From: Chengkuizengella sediminis
Lineage (GTDB): Bacteria > Bacillota > Bacilli > Paenibacillales > KCTC-33759
DNA: 64,000 bases
Direction of reading: 5' to 3'
Assembly: GCF_010078385.1 (NCBI RefSeq)
Contig: NZ_SIJC01000001.1
Span: 868,001 to 932,000, forward strand
In this document: piece after piece, positions 50,310-58,944 of the stretch
How the letters are laid out: each line of letters starts with the position of its first letter
Position numbering within the stretch: the stretch's first letter is position 1
Position numbers and translations under genes: made by a program
The notes under the pieces: model-generated
The model's input: only the letters and a program-made list of their open reading frames with translations
Told to the model about the DNA's origin: nothing
Database searches by the model: none

Positions 50310-51341
50310 TTATCTTTTATTGCGACCTTTATTTTTCTTATCTCTAAATAAATGTATTTCCTCTAAAGCTCTACCTGTACCTATCGCAACACAATCAAGC
50401 GGGTTATCTGCAACAATAACTGGCATACCTGTTTCCTGAGTTAATTTTTTGTCTAAATTTCTCAACAAGCCCCCACCACCAGTTAATATAATACCACGAT
50501 CCATTATGTCTGCTGCAAGCTCAGGAGGGCATTTTTCTAAGGTTCCTTTTACCGCTTCGATAATTTTATCAACGGTGTCCTTGAGAGCTTTTGTAACTTC
50601 ATTTGCAGATATCTCTATTGTTTTAGGCAACCCTGTAATCAAATCACGTCCGCGAATCTCCATTATTTCAGATTTTTCCGCTTCAGTTGCTGATCCAATT
50701 TCCACCTTAACAGCCTCGGCTGTTCTTTCACCTATCATTAAATTATATTTTCTTTTAATATATTGTGTTATGGAATCATCCATTTCATCTCCAGCTACTC
50801 TAACGGAACGATCCGTTACAATTCCTCCTAAAGAGATTACTGCTACCTCTGTTGTTCCACCACCAATATCCACAACCATACTGCCTGTTGGTTCCCATAC
50901 TGGTAAATCTGCACCAATTGCAGCTGCAAAAGGTTCCTCAATTGTGTATGCCTCTTTTGCTCCAGCTTGACGTGCTGCATCTTCCACTGCTCTTTTTTCA
51001 ACCGCTGTTACCCCTGATGGAACACAAATCATAACGTTAGGGTGTTTAGGGAACAAAAATCTTTGCTTTTGAGCTCTCTTCATAAAAGCTTTAATCATTG
51101 CAGCCGTCGTTTCAAAATCAGCAATGACTCCATCTTTCATTGGACGTTCTGCTTTAATACTACCAGGTGTTCTACCGAGCATTTTTTTTGCTGCGTCACC
51201 TACTTCAACAATCGTTTTAGATTCCGTATGTACAGCAACAACTGAAGGTTCCCTTACAACGATCCCCTTCCCCTTTAAAAATACAAGTGTATTTGCTGTT
51301 CCCAAATCAATCCCTAAGTCTTTAACAAAGCTGCCAAACAT
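50310..51341 (-). CDS. mreB: Actin-like cell-shape protein MreB
   Basis: A 343-residue actin homologue. Begins [20 protein letters not shown] (phosphate 1), followed by [14 protein letters not shown] (phosphate 2) and [12 protein letters not shown] (adenosine loop). First gene of mreB-mreC-mreD-minC-minD-rodA. Confidence 0.98.
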   Translation of the reverse strand: MFGSFVKDLGIDLGTANTLVFLKGKGIVVREPSVVAVHTESKTIVEVGDAAKKMLGRTPGSIKAERPMKDGVIADFETTAAMIKAFMKRAQKQRFLFPKHPNVMICVPSGVTAVEKRAVEDAARQAGAKEAYTIEEPFAAAIGADLPVWEPTGSMVVDIGGGTTEVAVISLGGIVTDRSVRVAGDEMDDSITQYIKRKYNLMIGERTAEAVKVEIGSATEAEKSEIMEIRGRDLITGLPKTIEISANEVTKALKDTVDKIIEAVKGTLEKCPPELAADIMDRGIILTGGGGLLRNLDKKLTQETGMPVIVADNPLDCVAIGTGRALEEIHLFRDKKNKGRNKR

Positions 51342-51447
51342 GCCAAATCTCCTTTCTAATTACCAATTTCTCAATGAATTATCATATATTTTCTAGTTTT
51401 GTTTATAAAAAACGAAAATGAATTTATTTGAAACTTATATCATTGTA

Positions 51448-52137
51448 TTACATAAGTCCTCTTTCTTTCAAACTTATAAAATTTTGATCGCCAATAATTA
51501 AATGATCTAGCACTTCTATACCGATCACCTGACCAGCTTCTAATAAACGATTCGTTATTTCAATATCCTCTGAACTTGGAGTCGGATCACCACTTGGGTG
51601 ATTGTGAACACAGATAATGGAAGCACTACTTCTTTTGATAGCTGCACGAAAAACTTCCCTAGGATGAACTATAGATGCATTTAAACTTCCCATCGAGAGC
51701 GTTTCCTGTGCAATCAGTTGATTCTTTGTATTTAAAAATAAACAAATAAAGTGTTCCTTCTGTAAGTATCGTAAATCTTCCATCATATATTTTGCAGCAT
51801 CTTCTGGGGATCGAATAGTGATATGATGTTCCAATTTACTTTTTGCTAACCTTCTGCCAAGTTCAATTCCAGCTTGAATTTGTAACGCTTTTGCTGGACC
51901 GATCCCCTTCATCTCAATTAATTGTTCTGTACTAGCATCAACTAAATGACGCAAACCTCCAAACTTTTTTAGTACTTTTTGTGCTAATGTTATTGCAGAT
52001 TCATCAAAGGAACCCGTTCTTAACAATATAGCTATAATCTCAGCATTACTTAAAACCTGTGCACCGTATTGAAGCATGCGTTCACGAGGTCTATCATTTT
52101 CTGGTACATCTCTGAGGATTTGTGACAGATGTGACAT
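51448..52137 (-). CDS. radC: RadC family JAB-domain protein
   Basis: A 229-residue protein with N-terminal helix-hairpin-helix (IEMKGIGPAKALQIQAG, about 70-86) and a JAB metalloprotease-like domain with CVHNHPSGDPTPSSEDIEIT, the HxHx(7)S-type zinc site. Named for radiation sensitivity, but its cellular role is not settled. Position between maf and mreB is standard. Confidence 0.95.
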   Translation of the reverse strand: MSHLSQILRDVPENDRPRERMLQYGAQVLSNAEIIAILLRTGSFDESAITLAQKVLKKFGGLRHLVDASTEQLIEMKGIGPAKALQIQAGIELGRRLAKSKLEHHITIRSPEDAAKYMMEDLRYLQKEHFICLFLNTKNQLIAQETLSMGSLNASIVHPREVFRAAIKRSSASIICVHNHPSGDPTPSSEDIEITNRLLEAGQVIGIEVLDHLIIGDQNFISLKERGLM

Positions 52138-52275
52138 ATCTTGAGCCCTCCCTTTTGCTTTTGGACATTTTTAAAAATGCATTCAAAATGTACATTGTCG
52201 TGAGGGATATGCATACAAGATAAACTAATTCGCATCTCCATTACAGAACCTTAATTCGTACAATTTCTTTAAAAG

Positions 52276-52869
52276 TCATATCACTTCAATTCCAAACTCA
52301 CCTAACATTTCACTTAACAAAGAAAGCGATAGACCAACTACATTAAAATATGAACCCTCTATAGAATCCACCATGGTTGCACCCAGACCTTGTATAGCAT
52401 ACGCACCAGCTTTATCCATAGGTTCTCCAGTATTAACATAACGTTCAATCTGTTCAATCTTTAGAGACTTCATATGTACTATCGTTTTTTGAGATTCAAC
52501 TAGTATTTTGCCTGAATCTGAATCTATGCAAGCAATACCACTATATACTTCATGCGTGGTTCCTTGAAGCTGAAGCAACATTGAAATTGCATCGTTCTTG
52601 TCTTTTGGTTTCCCAAATATTCGTCCATCTTTCACAACAATTGTATCTGCTCCAATAATAATTCCATGTTTATTCTTGGATTTTATTTTTTCAAACACAG
52701 CTGTTGCTTTTTTTGTTGATAGAACTTTTACCATTTCAACAGGTGTTAATATCTCTGTAAGAGTTTCATCAACATCACTCACACAAATTGTATAGGGTAA
52801 GTTCAAAGAACGAATCAATTCTTGTCTTCGAGGTGAAGAAGAGGCAAGGATAAGATGTGTATTATTCAA
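52276..52869 (-). CDS. maf: Maf-type nucleoside triphosphate pyrophosphatase
   Basis: A 197-residue house-cleaning dNTPase (dTTP/UTP type likely). Motifs: ILASSSPRRQELI at the N-terminus, GADTIVV and the GKPKDKNDA segment, and DKAGAYAIQGLGATMV. It is followed by radC after a 138-nt gap. Confidence 0.95.
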   Translation of the reverse strand: MNNTHLILASSSPRRQELIRSLNLPYTICVSDVDETLTEILTPVEMVKVLSTKKATAVFEKIKSKNKHGIIIGADTIVVKDGRIFGKPKDKNDAISMLLQLQGTTHEVYSGIACIDSDSGKILVESQKTIVHMKSLKIEQIERYVNTGEPMDKAGAYAIQGLGATMVDSIEGSYFNVVGLSLSLLSEMLGEFGIEVI

Positions 52870-52891
52870 AATTTTTAATCCCCTTCAAACA

Positions 52892-53137
52892 TCATAATTT
52901 ACGATATAACCAAAAAGAGAAAGCTAACCCTAAGATGTTTGCAATATTTAGTTTAACCTGGAAATTAAAATCATATGATAAAAAACCTAAATCTGCTGAA
53001 GGTTCCCATGTGATTTGTGAGGATTTAGTTAGAAAATATAATGCAGGTACGGGTTCTAAAAGTTGAGCGATAATAGACCCGGTTAACAATCCTATCAACA
53101 AAAAAATAATTAATACAAAACTATTTTTTTTCATCAC
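52892..53137 (-). CDS. DUF4321 small membrane protein
   Basis: An 81-residue protein with an N-terminal hydrophobic segment containing LLIGLLTGSIIAQLL and a second near the C-terminus, matching the DUF4321 family commonly located just upstream of maf in Bacillales and Clostridia. Function unknown. 22 nt before maf. Confidence 0.8.
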   Translation of the reverse strand: MMKKNSFVLIIFLLIGLLTGSIIAQLLEPVPALYFLTKSSQITWEPSADLGFLSYDFNFQVKLNIANILGLAFSFWLYRKL

Positions 53138-53323
53138 ACTCCTACCTCCAAAACTTGTAACTTACACTTTTCATCTATGAATCTTTTGAATTTCTTCTAT
53201 ATTCTATTATACGAGTTAAGATGAATTAACACAATCTATCAAAAAAAACTTTAGATGGCATATATTTCCTGATTACATACCACTCTTTTCCTATTAAAAT
53301 ATAAAATAGGGAGGAGATTTAGC

Positions 53324-54730
53324 TTGATGGAAAAATGTAAACACACGGTTATTTTCTTGATGATTCTTTTTGTGATTTTTCCAAATTATGCTCAAGCTTT
53401 GAAAGTGGTAATAGATGCAGGTCACGGTGGGAAAGATCCAGGTGCATTGGGTGTTAATGGACTGAAAGAAAAGGATGTTAATCTAGACATCTCATTTAAA
53501 GTAAGAAATATTTTGGAAGAGCGTGGACATGAGGTTATTTTAACTAGGGAAAATGATACTTACATAAGCTTGCAAGATAGAGTCAAATTTACAAATCAAC
53601 AAAATGCAGATTTATTTGTATCAATTCATGCAAATGCTCATCACGATCCATCCATTAAAGGTAGTCTGGTAATCTACTATAATAATCAATATCCAGATAA
53701 GGATTACCCGGCTAGTAAAGCAATGTCTGTTTTAACACCCTATAGTAAGACACTGGCGCAATCCGTTCTAAATGGACTGGTAACCGAAGCCGAGACGAAA
53801 AACCTTGGTTTAATGTCCAAAGCTGTTTATGTCGCTCGCATGGGCTCAATTCCAAGTATTTTAGTTGAAACTGCTTTTTTAAGCAATGAACAAGATGCTG
53901 AGAGATTAGTTGACGAAAGTGAAAGACAAAAAATGGCCATAGGAATTGCAAATGGTCTTGAATCATTCGAACCCATCACTTTTTGGGATGCTTTGGATCA
54001 CTGGGCGATTACGTCTATCATTCGACTTCAGGATAATGATCTAATCATTGGATATAACAATAGTTATGAACCCAACCGATCATTAACTAGAGCTGAATTT
54101 TTAGCAATGATGGATCGTATTTTTTATTTTACTAGTGACAAGGTTTCTGAAAATGAGCAAGAAACAAATGAACCACTTGATAATTTGAGCGATGAACAAC
54201 CCACTCCTATTTCAGAAGAAGAAACAGAATCAACTCAAGAAAATAATGTATCAGATCGAGAAAATAGCAACCATGAGCAAAATAATTCAAACACAGACTT
54301 AAATGAAACCAATGAAAAAGAATCAACATCAGATAATACAAATGAGTTTGATTCTAATAAACAAACAAAAGTAGAGACAAAAGACTTTAAAGATCTATCC
54401 GCTGATCATTGGGCTTTTAAAATCATTCAAGAAGCAGTGAATAATGGTTATATTCTAGGGTATCCAGATGAAACAATTCGACCTAATGAACCTATTTCAA
54501 GAGCTGAGGTTTCGGTTATTTTTAATCGTATCTGGAATGAAAATGAAATGACAGTAACGGAAGAAACGTTTTTATATGAAGATGTTTCAGAGGAAAAGTG
54601 GTACGCTGAGTCTGTCTATCTGTTAAAAGAACTTTCTCTTTTAAATGGAATAACAGAAACCACCTTTGGACCTGAGCGTAATATGACCCGTGCTGAATTA
54701 GCTGTTATGGTTGATAGATTTTTGTACTAA
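53324..54730 (+). CDS. N-acetylmuramoyl-L-alanine amidase with three SLH domains
   Basis: A 468-residue secreted hydrolase. Signal peptide about 1-25. Amidase_3 domain about 27-218: VVIDAGHGGKDPG (zinc His), GLKEKDVNLDI (zinc Glu), VSIHANAH (zinc His) and LVETAFLSN (catalytic Glu). Three SLH repeats follow at about 223-270, 352-400 and 412-468, with a Glu/Asn/Ser/Thr-rich linker (about 275-348) between the first and second. SLH repeats bind pyruvylated wall polymer, so it should sit at the cell surface. The first SLH repeat departs most from consensus. Start TTG 53324 (7 nt after GGGAGGAG) or ATG 53327. Confidence 0.93.
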   Translation: MMEKCKHTVIFLMILFVIFPNYAQALKVVIDAGHGGKDPGALGVNGLKEKDVNLDISFKVRNILEERGHEVILTRENDTYISLQDRVKFTNQQNADLFVSIHANAHHDPSIKGSLVIYYNNQYPDKDYPASKAMSVLTPYSKTLAQSVLNGLVTEAETKNLGLMSKAVYVARMGSIPSILVETAFLSNEQDAERLVDESERQKMAIGIANGLESFEPITFWDALDHWAITSIIRLQDNDLIIGYNNSYEPNRSLTRAEFLAMMDRIFYFTSDKVSENEQETNEPLDNLSDEQPTPISEEETESTQENNVSDRENSNHEQNNSNTDLNETNEKESTSDNTNEFDSNKQTKVETKDFKDLSADHWAFKIIQEAVNNGYILGYPDETIRPNEPISRAEVSVIFNRIWNENEMTVTEETFLYEDVSEEKWYAESVYLLKELSLLNGITETTFGPERNMTRAELAVMVDRFLY

Positions 54731-54732
54731 AT

Positions 54733-54761
54733 AAAAGCTCGCCATCGGCGAGCTTTTTTTC
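54733..54761 (+). terminator. Intrinsic terminator after the SLH amidase
   Basis: AAGCTCGCC pairs perfectly with GGCGAGCTT around a 3-nt ATC loop, followed by TTTTT. Confidence 0.93.
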
Positions 54762-54780
54762 AATTTAAGTGGGGTGAAGA

Positions 54781-56055
54781 TTAAAGAGATACAGATATCC
54801 TTTGAAGTAAATCCTTTTGCAAAATCGTATATTGCATTAAGGCAGTTTGAGTCTGCCAAAGCAATGAAGATGATGGGTTCTTCTGATAATCCTCCAAAGA
54901 AATCATAGCTGTGCTTAATGCGCTATTCATTTTTTCAAACGTAGATTTTACTTCCTCTGGAAATCCAGCATTTACTTCTGGGATTAGTGCTGCCCAAGTT
55001 TGATGTAAACCTTTAATCGTCTCAAGAGAGCTATCCTCAAAGGACGTAAAAGATTGATCCTTTAAATGTATTAAGGTCAATTCACTAATTGTATCAACAA
55101 GGTCTGACCCCTGGGAAAAATAGGATTGAACAAAATCTGCATCATTCCCATTCCATTTCATTTGTTGGATAGAAGGTATCTCATACGTTTTAATATAAAC
55201 TTCTAAATCTTCCTGCTGCAATTTATAACTCAGTAATAGTGCATCATCTCGATTTGTTGTCATTCCAGCAAATACATAGTAGCTATCATTTAATTCACTT
55301 ACAGCAGCAAAACCATTGTTTGATAAAGCAGCTATCGCTTCCTCTGCTCCTTCCAAACTACTGAACACACCATTTTGAAGCATGAAATAAGATTGGAATG
55401 GTATGTTTAATGAAATTGTTCCATTTAAATTCACTACTGGCTGAGGACTAGTATTATTCTCATTTTCAAGCACTTCGTCTGAATCTGAGGGTGAGATTGA
55501 ATCAATTTTTGTTTGATCTATTTCACTGACCGACTGTGGATTGTCAGAGAAAAAAGATAATACAAAAAAACCAAATGCAATCCCTACAATGATAGCTCCA
55601 GTGAAAGAAGTGATGATTTTAAACCATGGTCTTTTTGTTTTTTTAATATACCCATAGGGGTTTCTATTTTTGTATGGATTTCTCTGGTTTTCATTTGAAT
55701 ATTTTGAATGTGAATCAAATTTTTCTAATAAATCATCTTCACGATCATTATCACGATGTCTTTTATCAAATCCATTATCTTGATACGTATCTGTTTCTCG
55801 TATAAGCTGTTCTAATTTAGCAGTTTCAGCATCAAATGGGCTACTCCATGCACCATAATCAGTAGTAAATTGATTTAATGGCTGAGAATCTAAGATAGGA
55901 TCAGAGCGTTCATCTTCAGTTTTCGTTTCATCTGACTTTTCTATCACCTTAAACTCATTTTTATTTAGGGATATAATATCTTTTTGAGGTTCATTTTTCT
56001 TATTTATTTTATTGCCTTCTTTGTCAAAACGGTAGGTTAATCTTGCTTTATCCAA
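54781..56055 (-). CDS. SPOR-domain single-pass membrane protein
   Basis: A 424-residue protein: a cytoplasmic, charged, probably disordered N-terminal ~140 residues, a membrane segment (about 150-172) and a SPOR domain (about 210-290, YFMLQNGVFSSLEGAEEAIAAL and VFAGMTTNRDDALLLSYKL), then a helical tail. SPOR domains bind denuded septal glycan, so a role in division or engulfment is likely. Faces the SLH amidase across a short terminator; the two may act on the same wall material. Confidence 0.85.
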   Translation of the reverse strand: MDKARLTYRFDKEGNKINKKNEPQKDIISLNKNEFKVIEKSDETKTEDERSDPILDSQPLNQFTTDYGAWSSPFDAETAKLEQLIRETDTYQDNGFDKRHRDNDREDDLLEKFDSHSKYSNENQRNPYKNRNPYGYIKKTKRPWFKIITSFTGAIIVGIAFGFFVLSFFSDNPQSVSEIDQTKIDSISPSDSDEVLENENNTSPQPVVNLNGTISLNIPFQSYFMLQNGVFSSLEGAEEAIAALSNNGFAAVSELNDSYYVFAGMTTNRDDALLLSYKLQQEDLEVYIKTYEIPSIQQMKWNGNDADFVQSYFSQGSDLVDTISELTLIHLKDQSFTSFEDSSLETIKGLHQTWAALIPEVNAGFPEEVKSTFEKMNSALSTAMISLEDYQKNPSSSLLWQTQTALMQYTILQKDLLQRISVSL

Positions 56056-56165
56056 TACATATTCCCTCCTTGTCCCAAAGCTTGTATATGAAAAGAATAT
56101 GATAGAAATAAAAAGATTATGATTAATTCATTTAATAATAAAGTTATTACTTATCTATAATTGAG

Positions 56166-56300
56166 TTATATAAAATATATTAAAAAAATGAAATCTTCAA
56201 TATAGTTTCCAATCAGTTTCCAAACAAAATATAAAACAGACATTAAAATTAAAAATGTGGGGACCAGCCTAATAAGTTCAATGATTTCAATCTTATTCAC
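56166..56300 (-). CDS. Small hydrophobic membrane peptide, 44 residues
   Basis: GTG 56300 to TAA 56166 encodes MNKIEIIELIRLVPTFLILM and on to ...FIFLIYFI. Residues 13-29 form one clear membrane span, with a second hydrophobic C-terminal stretch. AGGGGGG lies 7 nt upstream of the GTG, a strong site that argues for translation. A promoter-like TTGATT-17-TTGTAT precedes it. I recognise no family. Placed between the SPOR gene and the Sfp-type gene, it marks the edge of the biosynthetic locus. Small membrane regulator, toxin-like peptide or transport accessory are all possible. Confidence 0.5.
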   Translation of the reverse strand: MNKIEIIELIRLVPTFLILMSVLYFVWKLIGNYIEDFIFLIYFI

Positions 56301-56332
56301 AAATAAGCCCCCCTATATTTAAGCTATAATCT

Positions 56333-56361
56333 ATACAATAGATTATTTTCACCAAAATCAA
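56333..56361 (-). promoter_or_regulatory. Possible promoter of the 44-residue peptide
   Basis: Minus strand TTGATT (56356-56361), 17-nt spacer, TTGTAT (56333-56338). Both boxes are imperfect. Confidence 0.4.
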
Positions 56362-56408
56362 ACCGGTCTGGAGGCTTATTTTGATCTAGACCTTAGTCTA
56401 GGTAGAGT

Positions 56409-57095
56409 TTAATAGATATGATTCAAAAAGAGGTGACACGTGTCTAATAAGGATTGAACACGTGGTTCATCAGGAAATTGATTGTTTAATGCACATACTG
56501 AACATTTGTACAAATCATCTATTCCATATTGTTTAAAGAATACTTCCTTTAAAGGGTTTTCTGTCATTATCATTATGACATTGTTCGTTTTACGAATACT
56601 AAATGAATCAAGTGGGATGGATAACCCTCTGCCATCCGTTTTAATATAACTTTCTTTTAAAGTCCATAAATCAAAAAAATATTTTAATTTTTCAGGCTCT
56701 TCTTTTTTTGATAAATCCACTACTTCCTGTTTTGAAAAAAAACGATTAGCGATTGTGTAGTCAATTGGAGCCATTTTCTCTACGTCAATACCAATAATTG
56801 AACCATCAGTTGCACAAACCACCCAATCACCTGAATGTGAAACATTATAGTGAAATTGTGGCTTATTCAATAATATCGGCTTGCCGTAGGTATTCTTTTG
56901 AAATACAATTTCATGGTTTTTCACGTTTGTTAAATTCATAATTTCAGTTCGAATTAAAATTTCACCTAATAAAGAACGTTGAGCGTCCATTTTATTTCTA
57001 TATTTATTCAATCGAACTTGTTTTTCTTTAGGTAGGTTTTTTAATAAATCTATATATAAACCATGTTCAATCTCTGAATCTATTTTCACAGCCAT
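56409..57095 (-). CDS. Sfp-type 4'-phosphopantetheinyl transferase
   Basis: A 228-residue PPTase that converts apo carrier proteins of NRPS/PKS enzymes to the holo form. Motifs: HYNVSHSGDWVVCATD (substrate region), GIDVEKM (Mg2+-binding Asp/Glu) and FFDLWTLKESYIKTDGRGL (WxxKESYxK). It follows the two-domain Sfp layout and length (B. subtilis Sfp 224). Start at ATG 57095 because AAAGGA lies about 9 nt upstream; an ATG at 57104 is nearly on that site. It is divergent from the thioesterase gene and should serve the PCP of the NRPS at the right edge. Confidence 0.93.
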   Translation of the reverse strand: MAVKIDSEIEHGLYIDLLKNLPKEKQVRLNKYRNKMDAQRSLLGEILIRTEIMNLTNVKNHEIVFQKNTYGKPILLNKPQFHYNVSHSGDWVVCATDGSIIGIDVEKMAPIDYTIANRFFSKQEVVDLSKKEEPEKLKYFFDLWTLKESYIKTDGRGLSIPLDSFSIRKTNNVIMIMTENPLKEVFFKQYGIDDLYKCSVCALNNQFPDEPRVQSLLDTCHLFLNHIY

Positions 57096-57207
57096 GATTT
57101 TCATCCTTTAGTACCTCAAATCGTAAGTTTCGTTTCATTCATTATATCGAAAAAATTGGAAAATAAATACGATATGCTTTAAACTTAGTAGATGAGGTGA
57201 TTGAAGC

Positions 57208-57918
57208 ATGATGAAATTATTCTGTTTTCCATACGCAGGTGGTAGCTCTGCTATATATAGCAAATGGAAAAAACATTTTAAGCAATCTATTGAAATCGTT
57301 CCAATTGAATTAGCTGGTAGAGGAACTAGAATGGGTGAATCCTTTTACGAAAATTTAAATGAAGCTGTCGAGGATGTTTATAAAAAAATTAGTGGACAGT
57401 TAAACTCTACACCATACGCACTATTTGGACATAGCATGGGAAGCAAAATTGCCTATGAATTGTATTATAAGTTAATAAATATGAATCACAATGAACCAGA
57501 AATGATCTTTTTTTCTGGAAGCTCTGCCCCACATTCAAAAAATACAGATAAGAAACAAGTTCATTTATTACCAAATAATGAATTTAAAAGAAATGTACTA
57601 GAACTAGGCGGGACCTCTGAGGAAATTTTTGATAATAGTCAGTTAGCTGAGCTATTTGTTCCAATTATACGAGCAGACTATAAAATTGTAGAAACGTATC
57701 AATATAAACAAAAACAAAATAAAATTAATTGTAAAACAGTTGTATTATATGGCTCACACGATAAATACATAGATATTATTAAGGAATGGGACGAACTTAC
57801 TTATCAGCCATCAGACTACCATTTCATAAATGGAGGACATTTCTTTATCCAAGATCATTTGGAAAAAACGATAAAAGCCGTTGAAAGTCATTTATATATA
57901 AATAACCCTCAAAGATAA
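57208..57918 (+). CDS. Type II thioesterase (GrsT/SrfAD-like)
   Basis: A 236-residue alpha/beta hydrolase that removes misprimed acyl groups from carrier proteins. Begins KLFCFPYAGGSSAIYSKW, with nucleophile serine in LFGHSMGSKIAYEL (GHSMG), Asp in LYGSHDKYI and His in INGGHFFIQDH. It is the typical repair enzyme of NRPS loci. GAGGTGA precedes the ATG. It is transcribed opposite to the other cluster genes and ends at a terminator shared with the aminotransferase gene. Confidence 0.93.
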   Translation: MMKLFCFPYAGGSSAIYSKWKKHFKQSIEIVPIELAGRGTRMGESFYENLNEAVEDVYKKISGQLNSTPYALFGHSMGSKIAYELYYKLINMNHNEPEMIFFSGSSAPHSKNTDKKQVHLLPNNEFKRNVLELGGTSEEIFDNSQLAELFVPIIRADYKIVETYQYKQKQNKINCKTVVLYGSHDKYIDIIKEWDELTYQPSDYHFINGGHFFIQDHLEKTIKAVESHLYINNPQR

Positions 57919-57969
57919 AGAACATCACTTCTATAACTCAATATATGCTAGTAATCTTAAAATACATTA

Positions 57970-58009
57970 GAACTGTCTCAATATTTAATTATGAGACAGT
58001 CCTTTTTTC
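57970..58009. terminator. Terminator between thioesterase and class IV aminotransferase genes
   Basis: ACTGTCTCA pairs with TGAGACAGT, followed by CCTTTTTTC on the plus strand. On the minus strand the T-run is weak, so it serves mainly the thioesterase gene. Confidence 0.85.
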
Positions 58010-58044
58010 TATTAGATTTAAATTGATTTATAAATTTCGAGATT

Positions 58045-58923
58045 TCACTCTATTTTTTCTCCTTCAATTACAACATATTTTTTGAAATTTTCAAATAATT
58101 TAATAGCAAGTTTTCCAGGCTTACCTATACCTATTACTCTTCCGTCTACTTTAACTACCGAAATGATTTCTGCAGCCGTTCCAGTCATAAAAACCTCTTC
58201 TGCAGTATATACATCGTGTCTAGTGATCAACTCCTCTTCAACGTTATATCCGTATTCTGTTGCTAGATCAATCACAGTATTTCGAGTAATTCCTTCTAAA
58301 GCACCTTGAGAACATGGGGGGGTGATTAATTTTTCATTTTTATAAATAAATAAATTTTGAGTTGTACTCTCAGCAACATATCCTTCTGTGTTTAAGATCA
58401 AGCCATCTTGCATACCTGCAAGTTTTGCCTCTATCTTTACTAATATATTATTTAAATAATTTAAGGACTTTACTTGTGGTGATAAAGTATCAGCACGATT
58501 CCTCCTAGTTGGTACTGTAAGTACTTCCACTCCATTTTCATAAAATTCACTAGAAAAAGCTTCGAATTTCTCTGTTATAACAATCAATTGTGGACTCATA
58601 CAAACAAATGGATCTAAGTTATAACGATCCCCTACTCCTCTAGACACAATTATTCGTATATACGCGGTATCTAAACGATTTTTCTTTAAAGTCTCAATTA
58701 CAATATTTTTAATTTCATCATGTGTGTAGGGTATACTTAATAATAAGGAATGTGCTGAATCAAACAATCGTTCAATATGTTCTTTTAGTTTAAACACATT
58801 TCCATTGTAGGCTCTTATTCCTTCAAATACCCCATCTCCGAATAAATATCCTCTATCAAATACCGAAACTTTAGCATTCTCCCTATGTACATAGGTTCCA
58901 TTCATAAAAATCCAGTCACTCAT
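58045..58923 (-). CDS. Class IV (IlvE-like) aminotransferase, pathway-specific copy
   Basis: A 292-residue fold-type IV PLP enzyme: WIFMNGTYV, GYLFGDGVFEGIRAY, PLP Lys in QVKSLNYLNN, EGITRNTVIDLA and FMTGTAAEI. It is the same length as, and clearly paralogous to, the ilvE at 33852-34730 (36 of the first 60 residues identical by my count). As last gene of the NRPS operon, 21 nt after the dioxygenase-fold gene, it would aminate (4-hydroxy)phenylglyoxylate to (hydroxy)phenylglycine. The actinobacterial enzyme for this step, HpgT, is a class I-type aminotransferase. An ordinary branched-chain role (supplying Val/Leu to the NRPS) is the alternative. Confidence 0.85.
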   Translation of the reverse strand: MSDWIFMNGTYVHRENAKVSVFDRGYLFGDGVFEGIRAYNGNVFKLKEHIERLFDSAHSLLLSIPYTHDEIKNIVIETLKKNRLDTAYIRIIVSRGVGDRYNLDPFVCMSPQLIVITEKFEAFSSEFYENGVEVLTVPTRRNRADTLSPQVKSLNYLNNILVKIEAKLAGMQDGLILNTEGYVAESTTQNLFIYKNEKLITPPCSQGALEGITRNTVIDLATEYGYNVEEELITRHDVYTAEEVFMTGTAAEIISVVKVDGRVIGIGKPGKLAIKLFENFKKYVVIEGEKIE

Positions 58924-58944
58924 TTTACTTCCTCCTGCTAAACG

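Noticed and set aside
50449-50970. Long open frame (173 codons) antisense to mreB
   Set aside because: A shadow of the mreB codon pattern; Ser/Ile/Pro-rich translation with no ribosome-binding site.
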